Origin: JACKHO01 sp041398745
Lineage (GTDB): Bacteria; Planctomycetota; Planctomycetia; Planctomycetales; Planctomycetaceae
Assembly: GCA_041398745.1 (NCBI GenBank)
Contig: JAWKUB010000004.1
Coordinates: 124,001 to 188,000, forward strand
Direction of reading: 5' to 3'
Length of the DNA stretch: 64,000 nt
In this document: piece by piece, positions 1 to 9,029 of the stretch
Layout: every line of letters begins with the position of its first letter
Numbering within the stretch: the stretch's first letter is position 1
The notes under the pieces: generated by a model
The model's input: the letters and a program-made list of their open reading frames with translations, nothing else
Database searches by the model: none
What the model was told of the DNA's origin: nothing
Position numbers and translations under genes: made by a program

Positions 1-1595
1 ACCACGTTGGTGTTTTCCCGCAAAATGTAGGCCTGTGGATCGAATTCGGTGATATCCTCGCTCGAGCCGAGTTCCGTACGGCGCGGAGATTTGAACTCCT
101 TCTGCAGCGCTGTCAGTTCCGACTCAATTTCGCCCCACAACTTGGCTTTTGACTTCAGGATGCCACGAATGCGTTTGGCTTCCTTTTCCTTCTCAGCCAG
201 TTCCTGACGAATGTCGTCAATTTCCAGTGTTGAAATGCGGTAGAGCGCGAGGTCCAAAATGGCCGTGGTCTGAATTTCGTCGAGCGGAAACGCGGCTCGG
301 AGTTTCACGCCGGCGTCCTGTTTTCCTTCACTGGCCCGTATGATTTTCAGTGCCTTGTCGAGTCCGTCAAAGACAATGGTAAAGCCAGTCAGAATATGGA
401 TTCGACGTTCGAGCTGCGCCAGCAAATACTCGAACCGCCGTTTGACTGTGTCGAAGCGGAAATTGAGGAAGTGCGAGAGTAATTCGGCAAGATCGCAGCG
501 TTTTGGCAGCAGGCTGCCGTGTTCGTCAGGGACGAGGCAGGTGGCGTTATATGAGAAGTTGTCTTCGAGTCTGGTCTGCTTGTAGAGATACGCCATGACC
601 GTATCTGGATCGGCCCCCTGTTTGATGTGGAGGACAATTCGCAATGTGGCGTTTCGGTCCGATTCGTCGGCCACCTCCATCAACTGCGGGAGTTTTCTCG
701 ACTGACAGATTTCGCCGAGCGCATTCATCAACGGCCCGGTTTCGACGCCGTAGGGAATGGAATAAATGACGAGTCGATTTTTGACCGGCTTGCCGTTCTC
801 TTCGTCGAATTTCCACTCCGCACGTACCTTTATCGTGCCACGGCCTTCTTCGTAAATCGTTTTGAGTTCTTCCGTGTCGGTGACAATGCGGCCACCCAGC
901 GGAAAATCGGGGCCTTTAATCGAACGCATCAGTTGGCGTGTTGACGCGTCGGGATTCTGGATGAGCTGAATACAACCTCTAATAATCTCATCCAGGTTGT
1001 GGGGCGGCATATTGGTTGCCATGCCCACCGCGATTCCCTGAGTCCCGTTGACCAGCAGGTTGGGAAATTGTGCTGGCAGAACGACTGGTTCCTGTTTGGT
1101 TCCATCGTAGTTGGTACGGGTGTCTACCGTCTGATAGCGGAGTTCCGACATCAGACGCTGAGACAACTTCGTCAGCCGCGCTTCGGTGTATCGGTCGGCC
1201 GCAGCGGGGAGCCCCATGAGGTTGCCGAAGTTCCCCTGTGGGTCGATGAGCGGTTCGCGGTAGGTGAAGTCCTGCGCGAGTCGGACCAGCGCTTCGTACA
1301 CCGCTGCACCGCCGTGCGGGTGGTAGGTACCCGTGGTGTCACCAACGATTTTCGCGCACTTCTTGAACTTCGTCTCCGGCCCAAGACTGAGGTCGTTGTA
1401 CATGACGTATAAGATGCGTCGCTGTACTGGTTTCAGACCATCACGCACATCGGGAAGCGCCCGCGACATAATCACCGACATGGCGTAATTCAGGTAACGC
1501 CTGCGGGTTTCGTCGCTGATGTTGACGAACTTCAAATCCTCTTCCGGTGACGAATCCTCGTCTGCCGGTTGTTGCCTACCTTTGCGCCGACTCAA
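1..1595 (-). CDS. gyrA: DNA gyrase / topoisomerase IV subunit A (partial, 3' end outside window)
   Basis: Type IIA topoisomerase A subunit, which cuts and rejoins DNA to change supercoiling or unlink chromosomes. About 531 residues are visible; the C-terminal part lies beyond the left edge. The start is TTG at 1595, chosen because AGGAGG sits seven bases upstream and the frame then reads MSRRKGRQQP. Family motifs are clear: RALPDVRDGLKPVQRRIL, YHPHGGAAVY, and the catalytic Arg-Tyr in AADRYTEARL (about R135-Y136), followed by GTQGIAVGMATNMPPHN. The segment equivalent to E. coli GyrA 81-87 reads GGAAVYE, not GDSAVYD. Planctomycetes often carry two A-subunit paralogs, so this could be gyrA or a parC-like copy; the missing C-terminal GyrA box would decide. 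DUF1805 lies upstream on the same strand. Confidence 0.93.
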   Translation of the reverse strand, partial: MSRRKGRQQPADEDSSPEEDLKFVNISDETRRRYLNYAMSVIMSRALPDVRDGLKPVQRRILYVMYNDLSLGPETKFKKCAKIVGDTTGTYHPHGGAAVYEALVRLAQDFTYREPLIDPQGNFGNLMGLPAAADRYTEARLTKLSQRLMSELRYQTVDTRTNYDGTKQEPVVLPAQFPNLLVNGTQGIAVGMATNMPPHNLDEIIRGCIQLIQNPDASTRQLMRSIKGPDFPLGGRIVTDTEELKTIYEEGRGTIKVRAEWKFDEENGKPVKNRLVIYSIPYGVETGPLMNALGEICQSRKLPQLMEVADESDRNATLRIVLHIKQGADPDTVMAYLYKQTRLEDNFSYNATCLVPDEHGSLLPKRCDLAELLSHFLNFRFDTVKRRFEYLLAQLERRIHILTGFTIVFDGLDKALKIIRASEGKQDAGVKLRAAFPLDEIQTTAILDLALYRISTLEIDDIRQELAEKEKEAKRIRGILKSKAKLWGEIESELTALQKEFKSPRRTELGSSEDITEFDPQAYILRENTNV

Positions 1596-1751
1596 GAAAT
1601 TGCCTCCTGCGTGTGGTCATCCGTGAAATTGATCCGTTCAATTACGGAATGTAGGTCGAATGGGAACAAACGTCGAGTGCTCGGCGACTCGATTTTTTGT
1701 GGCCCGGTGCGGATTCAGAATGTCGCACGAACCGCCATACCCTTGTTGCCC

Positions 1752-2078
1752 TTACGGTTGCGGAATCAAATATGCAAGGGCTGCTTCGCCGGTCATGCCG
1801 ACTTCAATTCCCAGTTCGGCAGCAGCTTTGCTGACGGCGACAATTTTGGCCGGGTACAGGTCTTCCGGAGTTCGCAGCGGGTGTTCGGGAGTTCCTTTGC
1901 AAATGGCGAATGCCATTCCGAACTCATCCGCGCAAGCAATGTCGTACACGCCGCATCCCAATACGCCGCGATACGCGTGAATTGCACAGTACTGACCGCC
2001 GGGCCAGGAGTAGACGACTCCGACGGCTGGCCCGTGAGGTGTGTTGAGTGTTCGTTGTTCGGCGTGTGGGATGGACAT
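1752..2078 (-). CDS. DUF1805 (YunC-like) small protein
   Basis: A 108-residue protein matching the DUF1805 pattern as I know it: a central GVLGCGVYDIACADEFG stretch, then a C-terminal helix region with EDLYPAKIVAVSKAAAELG and the closing GMTGEAAL. Function is unknown; the family includes B. subtilis YunC. The ATG at 2078 is the only possible start, because an in-frame stop lies a few codons upstream and no other ATG, GTG or TTG falls between. No strong ribosome-binding site is visible. It is transcribed towards the topoisomerase gene, 156 bases away, and diverges from the sulfatase. The call rests on remembered family features, not a search. Confidence 0.75.
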   Translation of the reverse strand: MSIPHAEQRTLNTPHGPAVGVVYSWPGGQYCAIHAYRGVLGCGVYDIACADEFGMAFAICKGTPEHPLRTPEDLYPAKIVAVSKAAAELGIEVGMTGEAALAYLIPQP

Positions 2079-2211
2079 GAGAAGCGAGTTGGTTGGCTGA
2101 TTTCGAAGAGCACGTCATGATACAAGACTGCATTTTATGGTGATTCCGCCCATGCTGATAGGCGTTGCCATGAATACGTCGGCGTTCAGTGAACTCATTT
2201 GGGAGCGTTTC

Positions 2212-3627
2212 ATGATCAGAAAATCCCGTTGCGGCTTCTGGGCTGGAGTCTGTTTTGCCTTGGTGTTTGTTACGTCTGGTAACGCTGCTGAGCGACGTCC
2301 GAACGTGTTGTTCATTCTCACCGATGACCAGCGTCCTGACACTATTCACGCCCTCGGTAATGACGTCATTCGCACGCCGAATTTGGACAGGTTGGTGCAT
2401 CGGGGCGTGTCGTTCACGCGGGCCGTGTGTGCCAATCCCATTTGTACGCCGAGTCGGGGAGAAATCCTGACGGGGTGCTCGGGTTTTCGCAGTGGCGTCA
2501 CGAACTTCGGAGGGAAACTGGATCCCAAACTGGTTTGCTGGCCGCAAGCCATGCGGGATTCTGGTTATCGCACGTATTATGTCGGCAAGTGGCACAACGA
2601 TGGTCGACCGACGACGCACGGTTTTGAACGGACGAACGGTTTGTTCACCGGTGGCGGCGGAAAGTGGTGGCAGGAGAAAGTCGACTGGAAGGGGATGCCA
2701 GTCACTGGATATCGCGGCTGGATTTTTCAGGATGATGAAGAACATCTGTTTCCCGAACGTGGTCTGGGGCTCACGTCGGACATCAGTGCGAAGTTTGCTG
2801 ATGCCGCCATCGAGCTCGTCAAGACGCCCGATGAACGGCCATTCTTCCTGCAGCTCTGTTTCACAGCTCCGCATGATCCTCTGTTGCTGCCTGAGAATGA
2901 GGAGTTTCATTACAAGGCGGAGGACATGCCTGTGCCGGCCAACTTTTTACCGGAGCATCCTTTCGACCATGGTAATTTGATGGGCCGCGACGAAGTGCTG
3001 CTGCCGTTCCCGAGAACGCCGGACATGGTGCAGAATCTGCTCGCGGTTTACTACGCCGTCATAACCGACCTGGACCATCAGGTGGGACGTGTCATGTCGG
3101 CACTGGAAGAGACCGGGCAACTGGAGAACACCATCGTTGTCTTCACGAGCGATCATGGACTGGGCGTCGGGAGTCATGGAATTCGGGGCAAGCAGAATAT
3201 GTACGAGCACACGGTTAATGTGCCGCTGCTGCTGGCGGGGCCTGACATTCCGGAAGGACAAGTCAGGAATACACAGATTTACTTGCGCGACCTGTATCCC
3301 ACGGTGTGCGAATTGACCAACGGCCCAGTGCCGCCGACTGTTGACGGCAAGAGTTTCAGGCAGGCACTTGGCAAGTCGGACTTCGTCGTGCATCCTCATG
3401 TGTTCTGCTACTTCCGCGACTGTCAACGGATGATACGAACCGACCGCTGGAAACTCATTCACTATCCCCTGATCGACCGCTGGCAGTTGTTCGATGTCGT
3501 CAACGATCCCCACGAAAAGCACGATTTGTTTGGACAAGTTGAACATCGGGGTACGGTGCAGGAACTCCAGAAACTGTTAGCCAAGCAGCGGCTGGCTGTG
3601 GGAGACGTTCAGGCGGGTTCGAAGTAA
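2212..3627 (+). CDS. secreted arylsulfatase-family sulfatase
   Basis: Type I sulfatase of about 471 residues. I place the start at ATG 2212, which has GGGAG upstream and opens a signal peptide (RKSRCGFWAGVCFALVFVTS...). Earlier in-frame starts would put unlikely residues before it. After cleavage the protein begins RPNVLFILTDDQRPD, the usual metal-binding opening. The formylglycine motif CTPSR is present (Cys about residue 78), and VFTSDHGLGVGSHG supplies the later metal ligands. It should hydrolyse sulfate esters, probably from polysaccharides, outside the cytoplasmic membrane. The cysteine needs a formylglycine-generating enzyme, and none is seen in this window. The specific substrate cannot be read from the sequence. 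It diverges from the DUF1805 gene. Confidence 0.93.
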   Translation: MIRKSRCGFWAGVCFALVFVTSGNAAERRPNVLFILTDDQRPDTIHALGNDVIRTPNLDRLVHRGVSFTRAVCANPICTPSRGEILTGCSGFRSGVTNFGGKLDPKLVCWPQAMRDSGYRTYYVGKWHNDGRPTTHGFERTNGLFTGGGGKWWQEKVDWKGMPVTGYRGWIFQDDEEHLFPERGLGLTSDISAKFADAAIELVKTPDERPFFLQLCFTAPHDPLLLPENEEFHYKAEDMPVPANFLPEHPFDHGNLMGRDEVLLPFPRTPDMVQNLLAVYYAVITDLDHQVGRVMSALEETGQLENTIVVFTSDHGLGVGSHGIRGKQNMYEHTVNVPLLLAGPDIPEGQVRNTQIYLRDLYPTVCELTNGPVPPTVDGKSFRQALGKSDFVVHPHVFCYFRDCQRMIRTDRWKLIHYPLIDRWQLFDVVNDPHEKHDLFGQVEHRGTVQELQKLLAKQRLAVGDVQAGSK

Positions 3628-3838
3628 CTACTGAATTCTGCATATGCCGGGGGCGGCGCAGCGTTTTGCGTCATTTTTTTGCTGATCGGCGACCGCCTGT
3701 TGACGCAGGTAAGTACGTCTCTTTACGGTCGAACCGCAGGTTCGTTCGCCTCACGGGGACGCTCTGCACGCACAGAGGCAAGGTTTGTGGGAAGGTGCCC
3801 AATGCTTCAGGATGAAATCGTTTATTTAGAGTTTCGAC

Positions 3839-6046
3839 ATGTCATTTTCGCGTCGATTGCTGCGTCGTTCGTCTGCCACTTCAGCCTTGATTGCATCGAT
3901 TGAGCGATTTGAGGATCGAACATTGCTGTCGGGAAATGTGGAGGCCTTCTTTAACGGCACACAACTGACGCTCATTGGTGACGCAGCGGCAAATGAACTC
4001 GATGTGCAAATTGGTGTGAATGGTGCGTTCACTGTGACGGGAGCCAACGGCACGACAGTGAACGGCCAGACGCAGTTTGGTGCCCCGTCTTCCATGCTCG
4101 GCAGCATTGTTGCCAATCTTCGTGAGGGGGATGATGTTCTCAACATCGCGGGGCAGGGGGCGGACACAACCCGACTGGGAGGGCTCGGCTGGTTTCAAAT
4201 GGGAGAAGGGAACGACTCGTTCCACTTGAGTGACTTGAGCATGTGGTACGGCATTACGGCGTTAGGACACGACGGGAATGACGTGCTGCAGGTTTCGAAT
4301 GTCGGTCTGGGGACCAGTTTTTTCGATGGAGGTGGTGGGAATGACACAGTCGCACTTGCTCAGGTGAATGCACGACTTGGTGTCACGGTACGCGGCAACT
4401 CAGGGGATGATCAGCTTTCGGTGGATCGGAGCGTCGTTGGACGCTATTTGAATCTTTCAGGAGATCATGGTGAGGACGCATTCCAAGTCATTGACTCGCA
4501 GGTGGGCGGACACTTCGGAATTTGGGGAGGCAGCCAGAACGACACCGTCCTCGTGCAGGATTCGAACCTCAAGTTTCAACTCACAGTTGTCGGGGATGGT
4601 GGTGATGACGCCGTACAGGTTGTGAACAACGACATTAAGAGTTTTCTGTTGTTAACCGGTGATGGGGGGGATGACTCAATCCTGGCGGACATGCAGCGTG
4701 TTGGGGGTGATCTTCTCCTGTTCGGCGGGGATGGTCATGACGCCCTGCGTGTGACAAATTCCAACAGCAATTTTGCGTTCTACTTTGGTGGTGATGGCAA
4801 CGACGAACTCGCGGTGGATCAGTCGGTTATTCGTGAGAACCTGAGTGTGCATTTGGGGAATGACAACGACGTGGCCAGCCTGACGAATTTACAAATCAGT
4901 CACATGCTGTATGCCAATGCCGGTTGGGGGAACGACGGAATTGGCCTGTCGGGCGTAGAAGTCGGAGGACATCTCATTTTGAAAGGAGACAACGGGGATG
5001 ATGTCATTGGGCTTGCCAGCACACTCGTGCATGGCGAGGCGTTCATCTACGCCGACCTCGGTGATGATGCAGTCGTCTTCTCCGACACGCCAGAGGGTGT
5101 TAACACCTTCGAGTGGAATACGTTCGTCTACATGGGGCCCGGCAACGACGTGGTCGACATATGCGGTGTCCATCATTTCGCTCATGATTTGAACCTCTTC
5201 GGAGGTTACCGCGGGATTGATCGAATCCTGATTGAAGAACCTCAGGACATCGGTGGGAACCTGCAGGTCTCCGGATTTGAACAACAGAATGACACCACAG
5301 TTCCGCAGCGTGTCGATGAACTCGTCGGCCTGCTTGGCCAATACTTCACCGGGATTTCAGGTACGCCACTGGGAAAATTGTGCGGTAAGGGAGGTCTGGC
5401 GGGTGAGAATCCGCAGGTGGTGCTGGTTGTCGATGTGTCGGGCAGCACGACGAACGACTTCCAGGGGACGCCCGTCGGGGACATTAACGGCGACGGATTC
5501 GCCGATACCATTCTCGATGCGGAACTGGCGGCCATTATCGCGTTTCATGAACAATTTGCCGCGGCGGGATTTGGTTCGGGGTCAACGATTAGTGTCGTCG
5601 TCATTGGCTCGGCCGCCGCGACCGTTGACCTCGATCCTGTCGCTCCAGGAGTTCAGGCCGCTATTGCCCCAGGTGCTGATGCCGATGGAAGTGGCACGGC
5701 CGACTTTGTAGAAATTGTCTCGACTCTGACTGCCGGCGCCCTCGGTGTTGGTTCCAGCAGTACGAACTTCGAGGCGGGCTTGCGGGAGACCATTGAAGTC
5801 TACACCAGCATTCTGATGTCCGGCGGTATCCCTAATGTCGTCTTCCTCTCGGACGGATTCCCCAACGCTGGCGGAACCTTCAACGACGAAGTAGCCGCCC
5901 TCCAGGGAATTGGCGCCAACCTCATTGCGTTTGGAATTGGACAGGGAGCCAGCCTGACCGATTTGCAATTCATCGACAACAACGCGTCGCTTGTGAAGTC
6001 AACCGACGAGTTCATTCATGCACTGGCGAACTTGTTCACCGTGTGA
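3839..6046 (+). CDS. LEPR-XLL-type surface protein with Asp/Gly-rich repeats and a C-terminal vWA domain
   Basis: A 735-residue predicted exported protein. The N-terminus is basic and carries FEDRTLLSG at residues 24-32, the motif planctomycetes use at the start of large surface proteins (LEPR-XLL type); no classic hydrophobic signal peptide precedes it. Residues about 60-480 are an irregular series of beta-strand-like repeats with GDGGDD, GGDGND and similar acidic turns, which could bind calcium. From about residue 525 a von Willebrand A domain follows, with the metal site DVSGST, a conserved Thr region and LSDGFPN. An EF-like DINGDGFAD loop is inserted in the vWA domain. It probably serves adhesion or cell-surface structure. 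Related N-terminal motifs occur in the genes at 24000 and 44323. Confidence 0.85.
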   Translation: MSFSRRLLRRSSATSALIASIERFEDRTLLSGNVEAFFNGTQLTLIGDAAANELDVQIGVNGAFTVTGANGTTVNGQTQFGAPSSMLGSIVANLREGDDVLNIAGQGADTTRLGGLGWFQMGEGNDSFHLSDLSMWYGITALGHDGNDVLQVSNVGLGTSFFDGGGGNDTVALAQVNARLGVTVRGNSGDDQLSVDRSVVGRYLNLSGDHGEDAFQVIDSQVGGHFGIWGGSQNDTVLVQDSNLKFQLTVVGDGGDDAVQVVNNDIKSFLLLTGDGGDDSILADMQRVGGDLLLFGGDGHDALRVTNSNSNFAFYFGGDGNDELAVDQSVIRENLSVHLGNDNDVASLTNLQISHMLYANAGWGNDGIGLSGVEVGGHLILKGDNGDDVIGLASTLVHGEAFIYADLGDDAVVFSDTPEGVNTFEWNTFVYMGPGNDVVDICGVHHFAHDLNLFGGYRGIDRILIEEPQDIGGNLQVSGFEQQNDTTVPQRVDELVGLLGQYFTGISGTPLGKLCGKGGLAGENPQVVLVVDVSGSTTNDFQGTPVGDINGDGFADTILDAELAAIIAFHEQFAAAGFGSGSTISVVVIGSAAATVDLDPVAPGVQAAIAPGADADGSGTADFVEIVSTLTAGALGVGSSSTNFEAGLRETIEVYTSILMSGGIPNVVFLSDGFPNAGGTFNDEVAALQGIGANLIAFGIGQGASLTDLQFIDNNASLVKSTDEFIHALANLFTV

Positions 6047-6088
6047 TGGCCTCTGTCAATTCATTGCTGCATCAGGTCGAGCAGGAAC

Positions 6089-8371
6089 TTATGGCTTCCC
6101 GTCGTTTGGATCGACGAGACTGCGGAATTCGTCGGGGGCAATGTCCTTGGAAATGGATCGTCTGCTTCCGTCTGCCATGAAGGCCGTAAGCACTTCATTA
6201 ACGTTTCCAAGGGCGGCCAGCGGGTCGCTGGGATTCAAATTGAGCCCGCCTGGTTTTGTCCATGGTTCAGCCGAGCTGGTACCAGCACGAACGAACAGGA
6301 GTGTTTCGGTCGTAGAGTCCGGGATTTCGTATAGAGAAATGCCCTTGGGACCAGTGAACAACGTGTCGGGGCCAACGAACGTGTGGAGAGAAGTGAAACC
6401 AGTTGGATCGTCTCCGAAAATTGGCGGCATCCGTTCAATCAGCGTTTTGTTGTGTTCGCTGTCCCACGGTTCGTCGAGGTGAAATTCCTCATAAAGTGCT
6501 TCCTCGTCAAGGAGTGGGAGGAGGTGAACTCGCCAACTGAGACCATTTTCGTCGAAACTAGGCATTGTTCCATTCATGTCGTTGTAGTTCTGAAACGCGA
6601 GGGCAATTTGAACCAGGCTGTTGTCCGCTTCTGTTTGCTTTCGTACCGCGATCACTCCGTCCATGATAGGGCGGACCAACTTTGGCAAGTTGTCCAATTC
6701 CGGGAGGCGTGGCAGTTTCAGCTTAGCTTTCGTGCCATTGGATTCGCGTTGGATAGACGCATCCAGCTTAGCTAAAACTTTTAGTATGGGGTCTGAGTGC
6801 GACCGCTGCATCACTTCTCGCAGGATCTCTGATATTTTGGCAGACAGTCTTTGTACGGCTGCATGAGTCATCATCTCCAGTTCGGCTGCCGCTAGTCCCG
6901 CAGCAGCTTCGGAGTCAGTGTCGATGACGAGACTCAGTAATTCGTTGCCGCTGAGATCCAGAGTCAACTGATAGGAATTCCTCCCGTTACTACGCTGGAA
7001 GTTGGCGATGGCCTCGCCAGAAGAAACAATGCTCAATTCATTGTTGGCCAGCGGCTGCAATTGTTTGACGAGCGGAAGTTCGGTCTGAACGGCAGATCGC
7101 TCCAACGTGCTTTGTACTGGGGCTTCTAGTCCAACCAGCAGGGTTTGTTCATCAAGCAATGTGATGGTGATTCCGGAACGATCCACGTACAGTGTTCGGT
7201 CGCCAACTTTTTCTCGCGTAATGGTTGTGCGTGATGGCGGCTCGCCTCTTGGGCCGCCTATGCCTGGAGGGGGGCCAAATTCACTGGGTGGACCGTCAGG
7301 ACCAATGGGAATGCCCTCTTCTTCAGGTGGACCTTCGGGACCAATGGGAATGCCTTCCTCGATGGGGCCGTCGGGGCCAATGGGAATACCTTCATCTTCC
7401 GGAGGACCATCGGGACCAATGGGTAGCCCGTCATCACCAATTCGCATTCCCTCCTCTTCAGAGTCAAACCTGCTTCTGGAGCGGTTGCGGAAAATCTTGT
7501 TTTCGATGAGATCAGCCAAAACCATTTCGTCGAATGGTACGCGTGCGTGGACAAGTACCGTGGGCATGAAGGGGTTTTCTCGGCTTGGAGGCCCCTGCAT
7601 CAACATGGCTCCCTTCAGGACGTCGGGAGCAGAGAGTGACACGACGATGTACTCGATATCCGCAGGGGACATTCCATACTCCTGTCCAATCGCGTCAAAT
7701 ATTCCGGCCAACTGAAATTCTTCGTCCGCAGCTTCATACTCAGCAATAGTTCGCTGCACGACATCATTGGTCAGGATAGCACTGGGACGCAGAACTAACG
7801 CGGCAATTGTCGATTCATCAATTTGAATAAGATTCACATCGTCTGCAGCGGAAGCAGCATTTGCGATAACTGGGATCGTTGAATTTGTTGCTGGTGGCGT
7901 GGAGGAACTAGACGTGTCTGCCGGAGTGGTGGATGTCGTATTCTCGGTCGACGAATCGGCTGGTGGTGTTGAGGCGGCTGGTACTGGGGTAATCGAGCGC
8001 GGTGCTTCTCCTGTTGTGGCTGAATCATTATTTGCGATGGCCGGTGCTTCATTGCTACTGCCGAACAGTCCCAGTCCCCAAGCGAGACCACCAACGACGA
8101 CCAAAACGCCTATCACACCGCCGCCAATGAGCAATGGATTGAGGTTCCCCGCAACTGTTGGGTTCAAGTTTCGTTTGCCCCTGTGCTTGCGAGACCTGGA
8201 AACTTTGGCTGGTTCAGTCTGCTGGGAAACGGCAGAAGCGGAAGGTTGAGTCGGTTTACGCTTGGGGACTTGGAATTTCTGTTCGCACTTGGGACAGGCG
8301 AGGATTTTTCCGAGAGAGCTGACATCTTTCAGTGCGACTTTGACGCCACAGTGGGGACAGACCACCTTCAT
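6089..8371 (-). CDS. membrane-anchored protein: zinc ribbon, GP-rich repeats, C-terminal DUF1559-like domain
   Basis: A 760-residue protein. The N-terminus is a cytoplasmic zinc ribbon (CPHC at 5-8, CPKC at 26-29), followed by a basic linker and one transmembrane helix at about 79-103 (LLIGGGVIGVLVVVGGLAWG). Next come a Ser/Thr/Pro-rich linker and a mixed domain. At about residues 300-370 there is a block of GIPIGPDGPPEEE-type repeats of 12-13 residues. The C-terminal region (QIALAFQNYNDMNGTMPSFDENGLSW...) resembles the DUF1559 domain, but the prepilin N-terminus usual for that family is absent. It converges with the vWA surface gene, with 42 bases between the stops. Function is unknown; the layout suggests an envelope protein with a cytoplasmic metal-binding head. 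Confidence 0.82.
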   Translation of the reverse strand: MKVVCPHCGVKVALKDVSSLGKILACPKCEQKFQVPKRKPTQPSASAVSQQTEPAKVSRSRKHRGKRNLNPTVAGNLNPLLIGGGVIGVLVVVGGLAWGLGLFGSSNEAPAIANNDSATTGEAPRSITPVPAASTPPADSSTENTTSTTPADTSSSSTPPATNSTIPVIANAASAADDVNLIQIDESTIAALVLRPSAILTNDVVQRTIAEYEAADEEFQLAGIFDAIGQEYGMSPADIEYIVVSLSAPDVLKGAMLMQGPPSRENPFMPTVLVHARVPFDEMVLADLIENKIFRNRSRSRFDSEEEGMRIGDDGLPIGPDGPPEDEGIPIGPDGPIEEGIPIGPEGPPEEEGIPIGPDGPPSEFGPPPGIGGPRGEPPSRTTITREKVGDRTLYVDRSGITITLLDEQTLLVGLEAPVQSTLERSAVQTELPLVKQLQPLANNELSIVSSGEAIANFQRSNGRNSYQLTLDLSGNELLSLVIDTDSEAAAGLAAAELEMMTHAAVQRLSAKISEILREVMQRSHSDPILKVLAKLDASIQRESNGTKAKLKLPRLPELDNLPKLVRPIMDGVIAVRKQTEADNSLVQIALAFQNYNDMNGTMPSFDENGLSWRVHLLPLLDEEALYEEFHLDEPWDSEHNKTLIERMPPIFGDDPTGFTSLHTFVGPDTLFTGPKGISLYEIPDSTTETLLFVRAGTSSAEPWTKPGGLNLNPSDPLAALGNVNEVLTAFMADGSRRSISKDIAPDEFRSLVDPNDGKP
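7283..7450 (-). repeat. in-frame tandem repeats encoding GPxGP-rich segments
   Basis: Four successive units carry the core CCAATGGG (plus-strand view) at about 7302, 7341, 7377 and 7416, spaced 39, 36 and 39 bases. All spacings are multiples of three, so the frame is kept. The units encode variants of GIPIGPDGPPEEE in the gene at 6089-8371. Such arrays can change length by slippage. Confidence 0.85.
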
Positions 8372-8619
8372 CGTTACACCCTCGCTCCTGGCATCTCATC
8401 ATGATGACCGACTGATACGGATTGACACCGTGGTGGGACAGGTCAAGCCAAGGTCGCCCGTCGCAACGCACGTCAAAGGAAAAATTCGAAGAGTACGCGA
8501 CATCGATTCGGTATTGAAGCAACCAGTTTGGCAGCGGAGAGTGAACCGAATTCACGCCCTCAACTTTAGTTTGGCACTGTGTGGTCAGTCAATTGTTGCT
8601 TTGAGTTCAGAGTGTTCGA
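8372..8619. other. intergenic, no gene seen
   Basis: This is the upstream region of the zinc-ribbon/DUF1559 gene, up to the left edge of the inserted element. I see no convincing coding frame or RNA gene in it. Any promoter of that minus-strand gene should lie here. Confidence 0.5.
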
Positions 8620-8936
8620 GGGTGCATCCGATAGATGCTGGCGGTGCTTCTGGCTCAGTCATTGGGACAGCGTTCGGCAATCACATGAGAAATAGGAATT
8701 CACCCTTCCGCCGGGGAGTGTTTAGACCGGGGACATGGGTAACAGGTGTGCGAGGGGACGGGCGAATGCAAGCCGGACACGGAACTGCCTGTGCGTTAAT
8801 GACCTGCGGTTACACGCGAATTGCCCTCCCCGAATCTCGTAAACTCGATTCGCCCCTCCCGTTTTCGGCTTCGCCGACGGGAGGGTGTAGGTGCCCGGCT
8901 GCCTGCCACCATTCATCGGATGCACCCAGTGTTCGA
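8611..8936. mobile_element. 308-bp MITE-like element (8620-8927) with 9-bp target duplications
   Basis: The ends are a perfect 13-bp inverted repeat: GGGTGCATCCGAT at 8620-8632 and its complement at 8915-8927. Similarity continues imperfectly inwards (ATGxTGGC on both sides). Immediately outside, AGTGTTCGA occurs at 8611-8619 and again at 8928-8936, in the same orientation, as expected of a 9-bp target-site duplication. The element is too short for a transposase and has no credible reading frame, so it looks non-autonomous. It carries an internal hairpin (8854-8885) and a stretch like an insertion-sequence end (about 8722-8742). I cannot assign the parent family from sequence alone. Confidence 0.8.
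8854..8885. repeat. strong hairpin inside the MITE-like element
   Basis: Outer arms CCCTCCCGT (8854-8862) and ACGGGAGGG (8877-8885) pair perfectly. An inner stem CGGC/GCCG (8866-8869 with 8873-8876) closes a three-base loop. No T-run follows on either side, so it is not an evident terminator. Confidence 0.75.
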
Positions 8937-9029
8937 TGGGAGAAGCCAAGGCGATCACACTGGCTTCATTCAATCGTGCTAGAGTACCATGTTGTCGCAT
9001 ATCATTTCCCAATCCCCGTCCGCACCTGA

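Noticed and set aside
1924..2910. Long minus-strand frame (328 residues) across the start of the sulfatase
   Set aside because: It is a shadow of the sulfatase and DUF1805 genes; composition is not protein-like and the sulfatase motifs on the plus strand are unambiguous.
7107..7715. Plus-strand frame (202 residues) rich in Gly, Pro, Ser
   Set aside because: It is the antisense reading of the GP-rich repeats in the gene at 6089-8371.
8722..9012. Minus-strand frame of 96 residues
   Set aside because: It runs through the MITE-like element and its hairpin and has no features of a protein.
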